From Terebella lapidaria (Eukaryota > Annelida > Polychaeta > Terebellida > Terebellidae): a stretch of 64,000 bases of DNA. Location: contig OX424568.1 in assembly GCA_949152475.1 (NCBI GenBank), positions 4,873,667-4,937,666 of the forward strand, written 5' to 3'. Made by a program: the position numbers and the translations under genes. Below are positions 1 to 15,100 of the stretch, piece after piece; position 1 is the first letter of the stretch, and every line of letters begins with the position of its first letter. The notes beneath the pieces are model-generated. The model was given only the letters and a program-made list of their open reading frames with translations. It made no database searches and had not been told where the DNA came from.

Positions 1-103
1 GCAGACAACGACTGTGACGAGAACGCCACGTGTACAAACACTGCCGGCTCGTACACGTGCGAGTGTAACTCTGGATACAGCGGCAGCGGCACTGAGTGTA
101 CCG
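1..103 (+). CDS. Gene A exon A1 (partial), cb[11 protein letters not shown] type
   Basis: Cut by the window edge: the first 23 bases of the usual 126 are missing. Frame begins at base 1 ([11 protein letters not shown]). Donor GT at 104. Confidence 0.85.
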
Positions 104-3100
104 GTTAGTGTTCTTTCCAGTCACCGTCGATTATATCAGTTATTTATGCAATCAATCTTGTGTCTTTCAATACCATAAAAGCTTTTAAATAACCACTGGC
201 TTATTGTATTTCCAACGATATATTGATTCTGACTTTCAGATGATGATGAATGTGCCAATGACGCAGATAACGACTGTGACGAGAATGCCACGTGTACAAA
301 CACTCCCGGCTCGTACACGTGCGATTGTAACTCTGGATACAGCGGTAGCGGCACTGAGTGTACCGGTCAGTGTTTTTTTTGTTAGCAACGACCAATACCA
401 CTATTATCTTTCTCCTCAGTTCATTCTTATTTTATTCAATGTAATTTGACGTGCAATAAATATCCATATTGCATTGTTGTTTTCATTGCACTGGCCAGAA
501 TTCGTTACTGTCATGTCACTCATTGTGATTTTACATTATTAAAAATTATTATGGACATATAGTGAACCAAATACTCTGGGAATATGTCTGGGAATCATTT
601 CCCACTTAAGCCGTAAACTCTTGCTTCTTGAAAGAACATCAACGGAATAAATCCCAGTGAAATTAAGTATTTGCTTGGTATTCTTTATCCATCAGTTATT
701 TATGCATCTCTGCTGTCTTTCAACAGTACTAATGACACAGAATAACCACTAGTGTAACATGTTTTCAAAGATATATTGGGTATGATTTTCAGATGACGAT
801 GAATGCGCCAATGATGAAGACAATGACTGTGACGAGAACGCCACGTGTACAAACACTCAGGGCTCGTACTCGTGCGAGTGTAACTCTGGATACAGCGGCA
901 GTGGCACTGAGTGTACCGGTGAGCAAAAATTATTGGTAGATTATACGTAGACTATATGTTGACTTGTGAGATAATATTGATAAATTTTGCTCAAATCACT
1001 GTCATTTACTGCCTTTTGTGTGTAAAACATGCTGGTGCAGTAACTGGAAAATGTTCTATTACTTGTGAGAAATGCAGGTACTAGCAAAGAACTGGCTTAT
1101 ATGACTGCGATGTGAATGCATTTTGCGATACAATGTGATAAATGTGATGGTAAATCTTCGGCACATTTCATTCATCAAAATTAACTAGTCAAGCTGTTAA
1201 TCAAATTTCTTATAGAAGTCGGAAACAGAGATACCAAAATGCATTTTGAGAGCACACATTAAATTGACAGGTGGCTATATATCATATCATATAATCATCT
1301 TAGAGATATCATAATCTCATATCAATATTTGTTATTATTTTCAGATGATGACGAATGCGCCAACGACGCAGACAACGACTGTGACGAGAATGCCACGTGT
1401 ACAAACACTCCCGGCTCGTACACGTGCGAGTGTAACTCTGGATACAGTGGCAGCGGCACTGAGTGTACAGGTAAGGAAGCAGAAATGGTTAATCGTTGTA
1501 CAGCTTGCAGATACCATTGACAAGTTTTATGGGATAACTGAACCGGTGGACTGGTCCACTGTCTAATTTCATGGGTTTTCTTAAATACCCCCCCCCCCAA
1601 TAAATACTATAACCAAGTTTAAATCGGTAATGATGGACCAATACTTCAAAGCCTCATCAAATCATATATTATATATTCAAATCTCATATACTGCTTGACT
1701 TTTTTTTTAACCAGAACATGAAATATATTTGACCTCCGAAACCACTCAAGAATCCCCCTTACATAAAAAAATACAGATGAAAACTGGTAGGGCCCAGCTC
1801 ACATACATCAATTGTGGACACCCGGCAACCTAGATTTCGCCAATTACTGTGCATACTCTACACTTACTATATGTGTGTGCCATTGTATAAAGAGAAAATA
1901 ATCGGGATTCCTTTGAAAATAGTGCAAAACATCCACCACAAAGTCGCCTAGTTCCAGACAAGCTGCAGACGACCTGCTTCTTATTAGTGGGTGTGTCCAT
2001 GAGTCGTTTGCTAACATTGATTCGGATCATCGGAATTACAGATCTCAGAGAAAATTGTCTTAATTAATACTTCTGCTATTGAATTCTATTTCATCAATAT
2101 CGTTCCAGGCTTATCAGGCATTCTTTCCAAATATAAACCAGCAAGATCATAACTGCTCAGCCTTTTCATTAATTGAAAATATAATCGTTTGGTTCACCGG
2201 ACACTGTCAAGTGCACAAACAGCACTAACAACTGTGACCAGATCATTATGTTGGAACGCTGCTAACTTTATATATAATTCAAAAGAAATCATTGGATATG
2301 ACTTGCAGATGATGATGAATGTGCAAACGATGAAGACAACGACTGTGACCCGAACGCCACGTGTACAAACACTCCCGGCTCGTACACGTGCGAGTGTAAC
2401 TCTGGATACAGCGGCAGCGGCACTGAGTGTACCGGTGAGATACGCCCAAATGGCCTATAATACCTTCCTGATCTACCGAACATATTTGAGCATAAATATT
2501 AAAAATATATATTTAAATAACAAAATATGTCATATTTGGTTATGTATATTGTAAATGAATCGGATATAACGTTCAGATGATGATGAATGCGCCAACGATG
2601 AAGATAACGACTGTGACGAGAATGCCACGTGTACAAACACTCCTGGCTCGTACTCGTGCGAGTGTAACTCTGGATACAGCGGTAGCGGCACTGAGTGCAC
2701 CGGTCAGTGCTTTTCATGAAAACCATTTATTTTCTTCATGACTATTAACTATTCATTCCCTACTGTGCTTACCAATATTAGTTGCACCAGTACAGTTGGT
2801 ACGTTGTGCACTAGGTGCAATAGTAAAATGTTATTCTTAAGTCTGAAATTTCATCTCCTAATGGCCATTTTTGGGGGTTCATGAGTTTCCCTGTCATTTT
2901 TGTTTTCTCTCACTTCGTATTCCTCATATGACTTTAGGTCCCCGGACTATGAGATTTGATAACGGACTCTGTTTTGTTTGCTCGGAATACTTCATACTGG
3001 GTATTGATTCCACGTCTATAATCAAAATAGTGGTATTTCAAACATCAGCCTTGAAGTAGATAGTGTGAGACATCTAGTGACAGATGCTGCTGCCATCTGG

Positions 3101-6100
3101 TGATTATATGTTACTCTGTGAACTGGAGTGTCGCCTAATCGATTGTCACCTGCCAATCTATGATTATAATACTAGTTTTCTTGGATTAAAAAACACCCAC
3201 CAAAAACAATTTCACAGTGTATCTTTCAAGTGAAAAAAAATGATGCGGCATAACGTTCAAAACTTTCATGTACCTGTATCATGTAAATCGTTATCAAATT
3301 CACTCTTCAATTAGAAAATTGCACTTTATTTCATTGACGACCACCGTGAATAGCATGAATAAGGATGTTTGTGAAAAAGCAGTCCTGAAAGGTGACGTTT
3401 TTATTCCCTAATGGTCAATATGAAAATTTTCATCAACTATCACCGTCGGTTTAAATCACTTCACTGAATCTTGAAGATTTGTGCCATCGTGTATACACTC
3501 ACAATCGGTTGTTACTTGAAGTGATATTGGCAAAAAAACTATTTGTTCCAAATCAACTACAAATATGCCTCAGAAAAATCGGTTACAGAACAAACCATGG
3601 TATATCAAATGGATAAATCAAGCAAATAATAGTACTAGCAGCCGTTTTTCGTTCGATTTGTGTTCCACTCAGAGTTAACTCTGACCTGACCTACCTAGTT
3701 CCACTCAGAGTTAACTCTGACCTGACCTACCTAGTTAACAAGTGTTTATGCTGGAACATATGCGAGTAAGCTGCAATGCTGCAAACATATGCGAGTTTGC
3801 ATCAAGGGATACAAAGCACCGAGAATCGCGGTAATGTCAACAAACTTAAACGATCTCCAACAGAAACTCATAACGAAATCAACGAGAAAGGGGCATCTCA
3901 AGTGCATATATTTAACCAGTATGTTTTCTTCGTTCGGTCAGAATTGTACGGCAAAATCCACAACTTTCTACCAATATCCGTTGTGAAACTCACTGAATTT
4001 TGACAAACTCAACCCAATGAACTGCAATTCAAATGTACAATGCCGTTGCAAATGCTACTGCTCAGGGGCGAAGCCAGGATTATTAAACATGCAGTGTTCA
4101 GTGATCCCAAATCATTCCATTGAATAGGTTTGAATTAACTTTTTGTTCGAACTAAATTTATTAAAACTGTTGTTGTATTCAACACGCAATGATCCAATGA
4201 GAAGTATTGAGCACATATGAATACGATAGAGATATACTACACTGACATGACATGAAATGACATGAAATCGCTGACGTGAAATGGGGAAAAATTTGTTGTG
4301 CTTGATTGGGCTGTCGATCAGTCAAGTAAAATTGCGTTCCTGATAATATATTTTCAACGTTCAGCACGTATGCCTATATTCCTTAACAGATGAGCCAAAA
4401 TACCCATACCCTGTAACATATGTATACATAATATCTATGAGCGTAACATGAAGTTGTCGTTCAAAGTCATCGACGAAATCCAAATTGATCGGGTCGTCAT
4501 ACATCTGGGTGAATCCAACAGTTCAGATTCGGACTGAAGAATTACCGTGGATATTGTGTGATTGTGATTTCTTTAATACGAAATATATTCAAGCACAAGT
4601 AATAAAATGAATTATGATCATTGTATTTTCTTCGAGAAGGCCCCTATTCAAATCCGCTATTACATTAATTTGTCTCAATCCCATACAACATCAAAATGGC
4701 AAGCTAGAATTCCCATGTTAAAAGCTCATAAGGTTATATGTATTTTCCTATATATACCGACGAGAAACGCACACGACAGAAAAACAGCCGTTGTTTCACA
4801 ATGGTCATGATGCCGTTTTCACTTTATATTAATTTCAAATAATACAAGTCAGTATGTTCCGAGGTATGACGAGATAGATTAGCGCCAATAAATTATGCGC
4901 CAACTTTAGGAGTGTATATAGCAAATCTGGTTGTAAATTAATTCACCTTCTATTTCATTGCATTATCCGGAATCTAACCTTGGTAATAACCATTAGCGAA
5001 TTATGGAATTTACCAAATTATCAATGTCAAGCACTCGTACTGAAAATATAAGATTTCATATTTTTCTATATTTTTTTATTTGAACTGCTCCATGCGAAAC
5101 TATTTTTAAAATCTGATTTTCAATATCAAATTTAGATTCGAGTGCACATTGAAAATTCCATGCCGTGTTGATCTCTTCGACGTAGAAAACCAATAACCAA
5201 TTACACCACTTTGAAGAATTCCCCAGAATTTCATTACTTAGCTGTGTACAATACATAAATATAGTTATTACAAGATTTATTGTGATAAAACCCAGTATGA
5301 ATTACAATTATAGTTGATGGAACTACATCTCTACTGGTATTATCATCTTAATTGTTGTTATATTCATAGATGTGAACGAGTGTACAAACGGTCAAGCAAC
5401 ATGTGACCCGAATGCCATCTGCACAAACACACAGGGATCCTATGACTGTACATGCTCCTCTGGCTTCTCGGGCGATGGTCATTCCTGCACAGGTCAGAAA
5501 ACATTGCAATACAATTTGTTTATCCGAGGTTCACTAATTGTGGTAATATTGTTGTGGCACTATTTTGTGACATGATTCCATTGTTACATAGTTTGTTATT
5601 TCACAGACAATTTCGAGTTTTGTAGACAACAATCATTAGTGTGTTGATAACGCCATGTTTGGAAACACTGCTGGTTTAATATATATTTATCTTTATTCAT
5701 ATATTGGCTATGACTTTCAGATGATGATGAATGCCAAAACGACGCAGACAACAACTGTGACGAGAACGCCACGTGTACGAACACAGAAGGAGGCTACACG
5801 TGCACTTGTAACGCTGGATACATGGGCAGTGGCGAGGATTGTACTGGTGAGAGGGCCGGGATATGTCGGTTACAAGGATTCAGCTAAACGAGAATAACTT
5901 TAAAAAGCCCATGAACTAAAAATCTATCATGTTGGTTGTCACACAACTTCAAAAGAAAATCCTGTTCGAGGGTTTGGTGATGTGAAGTGCGTATTTCTAA
6001 CACACAGATGTTAACGAGTGCACAGAGAACAAGCACAACTGTGACCCCAATGCCCAGTGTGTAAACAACGCCGGTGGATTTGAGTGTCAATGCAATAGTG

Positions 6101-9100
6101 GCTACACTGGTGACGGTGAATCTTGTACAGGTAGGCCTTCATCTGATAATAAGGCGAACCATACTACGAAACAACTATTACTTTTCCAGAATGATGTTCC
6201 CACATTCTTACTGCGTTCATGGATGTTTTCAAACTGTCACATCAAGATACGAGTAATACGACTATTGCATACTTATGGAATGATATGCCAATCTATTGCA
6301 GACATCCCCGAGTGTGATGACCCTAGCACATGCACACAATACGAGGACTGCATGGAGTTGGAAGGCTCCTTCAAGTGCAAGTGTAAGGCAGGCTTCTCTA
6401 GGGAGACTGAAGGTGGACCTTGTATCAAGCAGTGTTCAGCCGGCTATGTCAACATTGACAACGAGTGTGAAGGTAGGTGACCAATTGATGTAATAGCTCG
6501 GACTCCCCAACAGAATACCGTATTTGAAGATTAATTTGCGTTCGTGTGCGTAGACGGAAAAGTATATGCAAGCAACAACAATCGTGCTTTCGAAATATCG
6601 GTGAATTGTTATTGTTATGTTAGCTTGTTTCATTTTAAAATGTTAAATATATATATATAGGCATATATACATGTATATTGTTTCATTTGTTGTCTATTGC
6701 CAGTATTGAAATCACATTATGAGGCCCATAGTTAGTCCCATAGCTCTATAATAGTACGTGGATTCGCAATTGTGACTGGATTTTTTTCATGTTCTGAATA
6801 TTTTCTCGGAACTGGTGAATATCTCACACCTACTTTCTTTCTCTCACCATTTCGTACACTTCTGAAAAAGTTAATATGCGCCAGAGTGGCTTCAGATATA
6901 AATGTTTGATCGGGCTTTGTTTCCATCTCTGAAAGCTTTTGATGTTAGGTTTTTCATTGGCATCATCAAAATCTGGTTATCAGCGGTAATAGGTTGATAC
7001 ATATACCTTTGTTGGTGGTAATGGGTTAACACGCGTTGTGATCAGCTTTAACTCTATGATGATTTGACCCACAGATGTGAATGAATGTGAGCCCACCAGT
7101 CCATGTCACGTGAAAGCCACGTGCGAAAACACCGAGGGCGGTTTTACGTGCACGTGTATGGAAGGTTACACAGGCGATGGATTCGACTGCCAAGGTAACC
7201 GATTTACCAATGTATACCATCGAATATTCATGGCGATGCCTATTCACCCACAACACACCAAGATATGGTTGTACCTGTACGTTTGTGGTTTCCTTATGAT
7301 ACACACATTTTCACATCCATATACATTTCTTTATAATTTCTCAATATTACATATTAATAGTCTATTAGCTTGGTATTATAGAACAACTGGTGTTACAAAG
7401 CTAATAGCCACTCAAGTTATAGAAAATATACAAATAATCAATCGTTCATATTTCACAAATATTTAAAAACTCTTCCTTGACAGACATTAATGAATGTAAC
7501 CAAGATCCACCTGTCTGTGACGAGAACGCCCACTGTACAAACCAGCCTGGGTCACACTCCTGTACCTGCAACAACGGTTACACGGGCGACGGCACCTCCT
7601 GCACAGGTAAGATCCATCTATTTGGGCGACCATATCGACGTCGGCTTGAGGTTTCCATGGAGATGTGAGATAAAATATTGTGGTGTTTGGTGGTAATGCT
7701 AGTAGGTTGATCGATACATTGAACAGAAGAATCGTGACTCATATATGAATATGAATGGTTATTAAACAGTTATATATAAACTAGTAAGTGTTGTCAATAG
7801 TGTACAGTCTAAAAATTCAGTAAAAAAATTCAAATGTGCAACATTTCACATGAATTGTGAGCTGAGTTGATAGCACTGCTTCAACTGTTACATGATGATG
7901 ATTGGGTCAATTATTGTCTATTTGTTAGATATTGACGAATGCACATCAGGCGCTGACAATTGTGACGAGAATGCTGAGTGTACGAATACTGCTGGTTCGT
8001 TCATGTGCACGTGTAACCCTGGATACAGCGGTGACGGAGAGAACTGCAATGGTCAGCAATCTTACTTTCATAACCATCACAACATCCAAATCATTAACAT
8101 CCAAAGTTTTTATCAGCATATATAGATACATATTCCACATGTATCTACGAATATATCCACATACCTCATGATATGGGGACTGCCGACCAACACATTTCAT
8201 ATACACGTCAGTGTTTGTTTTTGTTTATAATAACCGCTGGCTTAATCAAAGATATATTGGTTATGACTTTCAGATGATGATGAATGCGCCAACGACGCAG
8301 ACAATGACTGTGACGAGAACGCCACGTGTACAAACACTCCCGGCTCATACACGTGCGAGTGTAATGACGGATACAGCGGCAGCGGCACTGAGTGTACCGG
8401 TCAGTATTCGTTTTGTTGCCATTGATCAGTAATGGGTATTAGTGATCAGCAATATGTGATGTTTGATTTGTGATGTCTTCAAATGTCTTCCCAAATACCG
8501 CAAAATAATCACCTGCTTGATGTATATTCAAAGAAATATTGGCTATGACTTGTAGATGATGATGAATGTTACAGACAATCAATACTATACTTCTTGATGG
8601 TCATCCGTTATTCATGCAATATTTATTGTGCCTTCCAATATTACCAATACCCCATAATAACCCCTGGATCAATGTATTTTCAAAGATATTGGATATAATT
8701 TTCAGATGATGATGAATGCGCCAATGACGCAGACAATGACTGTGACGAGAACGCCACGTGTACAAACACTCCCGGCTCGTACACGTGCGAGTGTAATGAC
8801 GGATACACCGGTAGCGGCACTGAGTGTACTGGTGAGATACGCCAATGGCCTATGATACCTTCTTCGTCTGCCGAACAATCAAAACATATTTGAGCATGAA
8901 TATTAAATATATTTATTCAATCTCGTCATAACTTGTATATATATATTTATATACTTATATATTTATATATACATTATTTTACCAACACGAAAAATTATTC
9001 AAGTGTTTATAATATAAAATTGAATTGTATTGTATCGTATTCAGGTTGGAACGTTGAAATGCTAAACACGTTTATAACGTCATCCACATTCTCAAATGAT

Positions 9101-12100
9101 ATAGAAGAAGTTACTTCGAATGAACAAAGTTTCGAGAGTTATATAGTTTTGAGAAAGATTATTATTGAAATGGTAAAATCATGATTTGATACAGATGTAA
9201 ACGAATGTGAACCAGACAGCCCATGTCACGAGCACGCCACGTGCACAAACACTATTGGCAGTTTCACGTGCACGTGTAACCCTGGATACACCGGCGATGG
9301 CTTCGACTGTCAAGGTTGGTATCTTGAATGCTCCTTACAAGCGATAAAACAAACATTCCAAAAAATCGCAGGTGAATGCATGTGTTCAAGTCAGTTCAGA
9401 GTTATTTATTCGATAGATCTGGTTTTTTTCGCATTTTAACTAAAGGTGAATATTATAAATCACAGGCACAAATACCTCTGCACTCCTGGTAGTACTATCA
9501 TACAATGATTGCTATTTTCATGGTTTTGAAAGAACAGGTGTGTCACATATAATGAAACATATATCAAGTGGTAAAACTAACTTCCAGATATTGACGAATG
9601 TACGGAAGACTCTGACGATTGTGACACAAACGCATCATGTACAAATACTCAAGGCGCTCACGAATGTGATTGTAACAGTGGGTTCGAGGGTTCTGGTACA
9701 GAGTGCAATGGTCAGTACTTGTGATCACTCACAGACCATATATATATACATATCTATGTCTCCATAGGAATATGTATATTTTTGTTTATGGATTTTCACC
9801 TCTAAAATACGATCGAACTCTTGTCGACATATCATAAAATCAAAGAATAAACACTACCGTCAAGTGAAATCAATCAGTTCTTTCTGCCAACCCACATTTA
9901 CACCTTCTAGGGTAAATTGTGAGGATTTCAAAATGACACTAATGAATGCCAGTAACTACAATGTAATTTAAACCAAAAGTTTGTGTGTTCGTCAACAGAT
10001 ATCAATGAGTGCGAGCCGGTCAGCCCTTGTCACATGTTCGCCACTTGCACCAACACCGAAGGTGGCTACACCTGCGTGTGTAACCCTGGCTTCACTGGTG
10101 ACGGCTTCGACTGCACAGGTGATATATGCATGCATATAATATCTTATCTTGATGGGTACAAAGTTGGCAGGGGTGTGTATGGCATGGTACATGGCATTTA
10201 ATACAAAAAATTGCATTTACCAACAAGTAAATCAGCAATAATTAAACATTACAAAGAGGTTAAAATAAAATATTAAATCAGTAGTTGTTATCATTAAGCT
10301 ATTAACTCAGTTTCTTTATATTTTCTAGATATCAATGAATGCTCCCTACACCAAGACAACTGCCACGAGAATGCCAACTGTATCAACTCCATAGGATCGT
10401 TCTATTGTCAGTGTAAACCTGGATACTCCGGCAATGGTGTCGATTCATGTGACGGTCAGTACCGACAAATACCCACACTCATCACCCTCATCACCCTGCT
10501 ACCTGACACAACTGAAGAATCAGTACAATTAGATATCAAAAACAGACGAAATCACATTCAAGACCGAATCCAAGGACGTGGTATGGAGATCCAGCGTAAA
10601 TAGTGAAATCCGAGTGATACTATTGTATCAAAGTCAAAACCACGTGGATATCAGGGACACCCAGATTGCTTGTCAGCAGTGAACGAATATCTGCACATAA
10701 GTGCTATAAACCATCAGGTCATACTCATATGTATCATATCACCCATACGAACTAACCATTTGAAGCACTTCGACATTAGGTTTAACAACCTTTGTTCCAC
10801 AACAACGAACATCCCACGAGCCCACACAGTACATAGGATATACTATTTGAAAAGGGGAGGGGAATTTAATGTACCTGACACAGCTTGCCGCATTGTGCAA
10901 TCTATCTTTCTCTAGACGTTGACGAGTGCGCGACTGACCAAGATAATTGTGACGCGGAGGCCACGTGTACCAACACCCAGGGCGGCTTCAGCTGTGGGTG
11001 TGATCCCGGCTATGAGGGCAGTGGGCAGGAGTGTACAGGTAAGACACATGGATTTAGAAGTGCAGGCCTTGATGTGTTTTTTCTTTGTTTCCCATCAGGA
11101 CAAAAAAAAGCAAACATAGGAAAAAAACACAGACGTTTAATTTCACGATAGCATCTTTATTCACAAAATAAGTCATGCCAAAGTGTAAAATAAATAATAT
11201 TGCACCATTTGCTAAGTTATTAAGTACTTTATTAATAAAAAAACAGAAGGAAAAAAACAGCAAAATGGAAACCATTCTCTATCTTTCATGATATTTGGTG
11301 TTCTCGGGGATAAGGAAAACACCGGTTTTGAGGGGGGGGGGGGGGGGACAGCGAAAATGTTTGTGTTGTTTTCTCTAACTATTTCCCGCCCCATGACGGG
11401 AAACAAATGGAAGAACAACATGACCTTAACTGCTTTTATGTAATTCAAGATGGCTAAGATGATGTAAGGAGTGATGAGGTTTAAAGTTTCATATTATTTT
11501 TACTTCGATATTTAATCAGTGGTTATAATGTTAATGTGAATCTGGGGAATAACAAAAAGATAGGGTAAAAATCTGAGCATGTTTCTAAATATGCAGAAAT
11601 AAATTAACGTACAAAATGCTGCAGTAAATGACGTTTTGCAGATATTGACGAGTGTATGGATGGAAAAGACGACTGTGACCCTAACGCCACGTGTACTAAC
11701 ACTCCCGGCTCGTACATGTGCGAGTGTAATGACGGATACAGCGGTGACGGAACAGAGTGTACTGGTGAGTTTTGAATTTGATGGACAATGAATAACTTTA
11801 TTTCTGTTATGAGCAAGATCAAAGCATTTATTTTACATACGAACAACCAAACAGGTCAATATACACGAGTGAACAAGGTCACACTTAAGTAGACTTTCTA
11901 ATATCCTAATATTATTTTGCATCGTTTAATTCATTGTTTTCATGTAAAGGAAGGATATAGAAAATCATTTCAAAATGCAATGAGTGATACATTTAGATGA
12001 ATAATTTCAATGTAAAGTTGGTTGTATTACACCATTTTATATAAAATGTCAACATTCCTTTGTATGATGTGGTTTGATAATGGGTTGATTTCCAGATATT

Positions 12101-15100
12101 GATGAGTGTGAGACTGGTGCCGATGAATGTGATGAGAACGCCGAATGCACGAACACTCCCGGCGACTACACATGCGCATGTAACTCTGGATACAGTGGCA
12201 ATGGCTTCACCTGCCAAGGTACGTAGATATACTGTTGTGTATGACCTAGACTCGTACAGGTAATCAGTCGTGGGCTGTAATATAATATTATTACATATTA
12301 TCTAGGGAAACCATAACCAGCTTAACACTTAAATGGGTCAAATATGAGATTGATATTGAGCAATTTCAAGTCTGAATAATATAAGATGAACATTTCATGC
12401 ATATCAGACTTTTTAACATTTGTCTTTGATCTTTGGGATGAACTCAACAGAAATATAATCAGCTTAACATCTAATGGGTTAATTATAAGCTTGATATTGA
12501 GCAACTTCAAGTCTGAATAATATAAAATGAACATTTCATGCATATCAGACTTTTTAACATTTGTCTTTGATCTTTGGGATGAACTCAACAAAAATATAAT
12601 CAGCTTAACATCTAGTAGGTCAATTATAAGTTTGATATTGAGCAACTTCAAGTCTGAATAATATAAGATGAACACTTCAGGCATATCAGACTTTTTAACA
12701 TTTGTCTTTGATCTTTGGGATGAACTCAACGAAAATGCATCTGTACACATCATTGTGGTTACTTTGTGCAGATATTGACGAGTGTGTGAAGAACATGGAC
12801 AACTGTCACATGCACGCCACGTGTACAAACACGCCAGGCGGTTACACGTGTGCGTGTAACAGCGGATACACGGGAAATGGCGTTGACTGCACAGGTAACG
12901 ATGGCAACACTACAACACTTCGATGTGAATATACAAGAACTCCGTGAAAATATACTAGTAATGACCTTATTCGAGGTTTGGACATATCAGTGATTTCGAA
13001 GATAACTAAATCATCAAAATTTAGCTGTATTGGTGGTAATAGATTGATACTTACATTCGAACAAATGCATTTTGGTCATATTTATTCCAAACGCCTAAAG
13101 TATAAATCTGTATTTAGACATCGACGAATGTGCCAATGAAACTGATAATTGCCATGACAACGCTGACTGCACTAACAACGAGGGCAGCTTCTCGTGCTCG
13201 TGCAAACCTGGATACAGCGGAAATGGCGTCAGCATCTGTGATGGTGAGAATCTCTTTCCCAACTCTTATAATTATGTGGAATATTATAATAATGTACATT
13301 ACATACATCCCTCTATCTTGGTGTTCTGGATTATTACTATGATAGGCCTACATAAAAGTTAGATATCTTTACTGTGGAGATGTGAAAAGAGATAATAATC
13401 ATGTGAAAACTGTGTCGATGATTCGTCAACAGATGACAATGAGTGCACAAATGGCGAAGCAGACTGTGACGACAATGCGAGTTGTCAGAACACAGTAGGC
13501 GGCTACACCTGTCAGTGTGACCCGGGATTTACTGGTGACGGCAAAACATGCACAGGTATGGTAGTCAACAGATTTACGAATATGTCAGTTCCCAAATCTA
13601 TTGGTAATAGTAGTCATTATAGAATATTTTGTTATAATCAGTGAATGGTAGGCTTGTCACTGATGTATATTTATAGATGCCTGCATCAAGTCGGGGACTG
13701 TGTGGTGAAACTCAGTCCATCCCCATATCAATTTACTTCATATTATTGTCAAATTTAGTACAGTCAGCATGAAGTTGGTCACTACGGTGTGCAACCGGGC
13801 CTTGTCATACTCGTCCACACAACGGGGAAACACTGAAAATATATCCTTATGTCTCGACTGTATGTGTGATATTTTTTCGCCAGATATTGACGAGTGTGCT
13901 GACGGAACAGACAACTGTCACGATGACGCCACGTGTACAAACACTGTACCAGGATTCACGTGCACGTGTAACCCTGGATACATGGGGAGCGGCGTCAACT
14001 GTATTGGTATGTCCTCATCCAATAGTACGGTACGATTGTATTTCCCAATGGACAAGAATATCGTCATTATTTGCAGGAAGATCATTCGATCATATGACGT
14101 TTATGGAATTGATACTTCTACATTTTTGGGGCTATTATATGTGTTCACTGGACCATGAACATTGCGATCATCAAGAAAACATCACAAAATAACAATTTCA
14201 AACTGTATTTCGGAATGTTATAAAACAAGGCGTGCTATCAAATGGTTATCCACATAACTGAACTCACCTTGTCATCCCTGCAACCTTTTCTATCACGCAG
14301 ACAAGAACGAATGCGATGATGGCACAGCCGAGTGTGACCAGAATGCCTCGTGTGACAACAGCGCGGGCGGCTTCACGTGTGTCTGTAACGAGGGCTTCAC
14401 GGGCGATGGACATGATTGTGAAGGTAACCAGGTGCACGTAGGGGGCAGGGGGGGGGGGTAGTGTTGAGCGAGAAGAAATTCTCATGTCAAGAAACGTGAG
14501 ATGATAAATATTTCGGCCCAAGTAGCGCACCTTACTCTGTTAATACTACTCACCCACTATATATATATACCATATGTAATCCGTCTGACACATTTTTAAT
14601 CTTCATTGATTTTAGAAGAAATAGTAAGCTACGCTACATGGGCCAATATTTCACCTTCAGGATATTCCGATGTTACTTTTCTTTTACACACATTCGAGTC
14701 GGAATTCATATGCCATCTATAGTGTATTTCGCCGGAGTCACTTTGATCCAGTGTGTCAATGTGCATCTAATGGGAGGGTCACATAATTCCAGCTTTAAAC
14801 ATTAACAAATGTGTCAAACTGGCAGTAGATTTATGTTCATGTACTAGGGATGTTCATGCATGAAACATCATATCTTTTTTATGTTCTAATCTCACTACGT
14901 CATTAGTAGATGTATTCTTACATGTACTCCTTTCTGTGGAAATTTTGCCGGTACTATGTCAGATTTCTTCACAACTTCTGGCTGGACTGTACCACTGATC
15001 CTGCTGATCTGACTCCTAGTAAACAGGCCAGGGCCTGCCATTTGTGACAGAACCCCCCAAATTGGGGAAAATATCCAATCTTGGGGTTGGATATGTAGCC

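Noticed and set aside
12322..12828. 168-codon open frame on the minus strand
   Set aside because: It arises because the three tandem units are 141 bp, a multiple of three, so one stop-free frame repeats itself. Low-complexity product, no conserved motifs.
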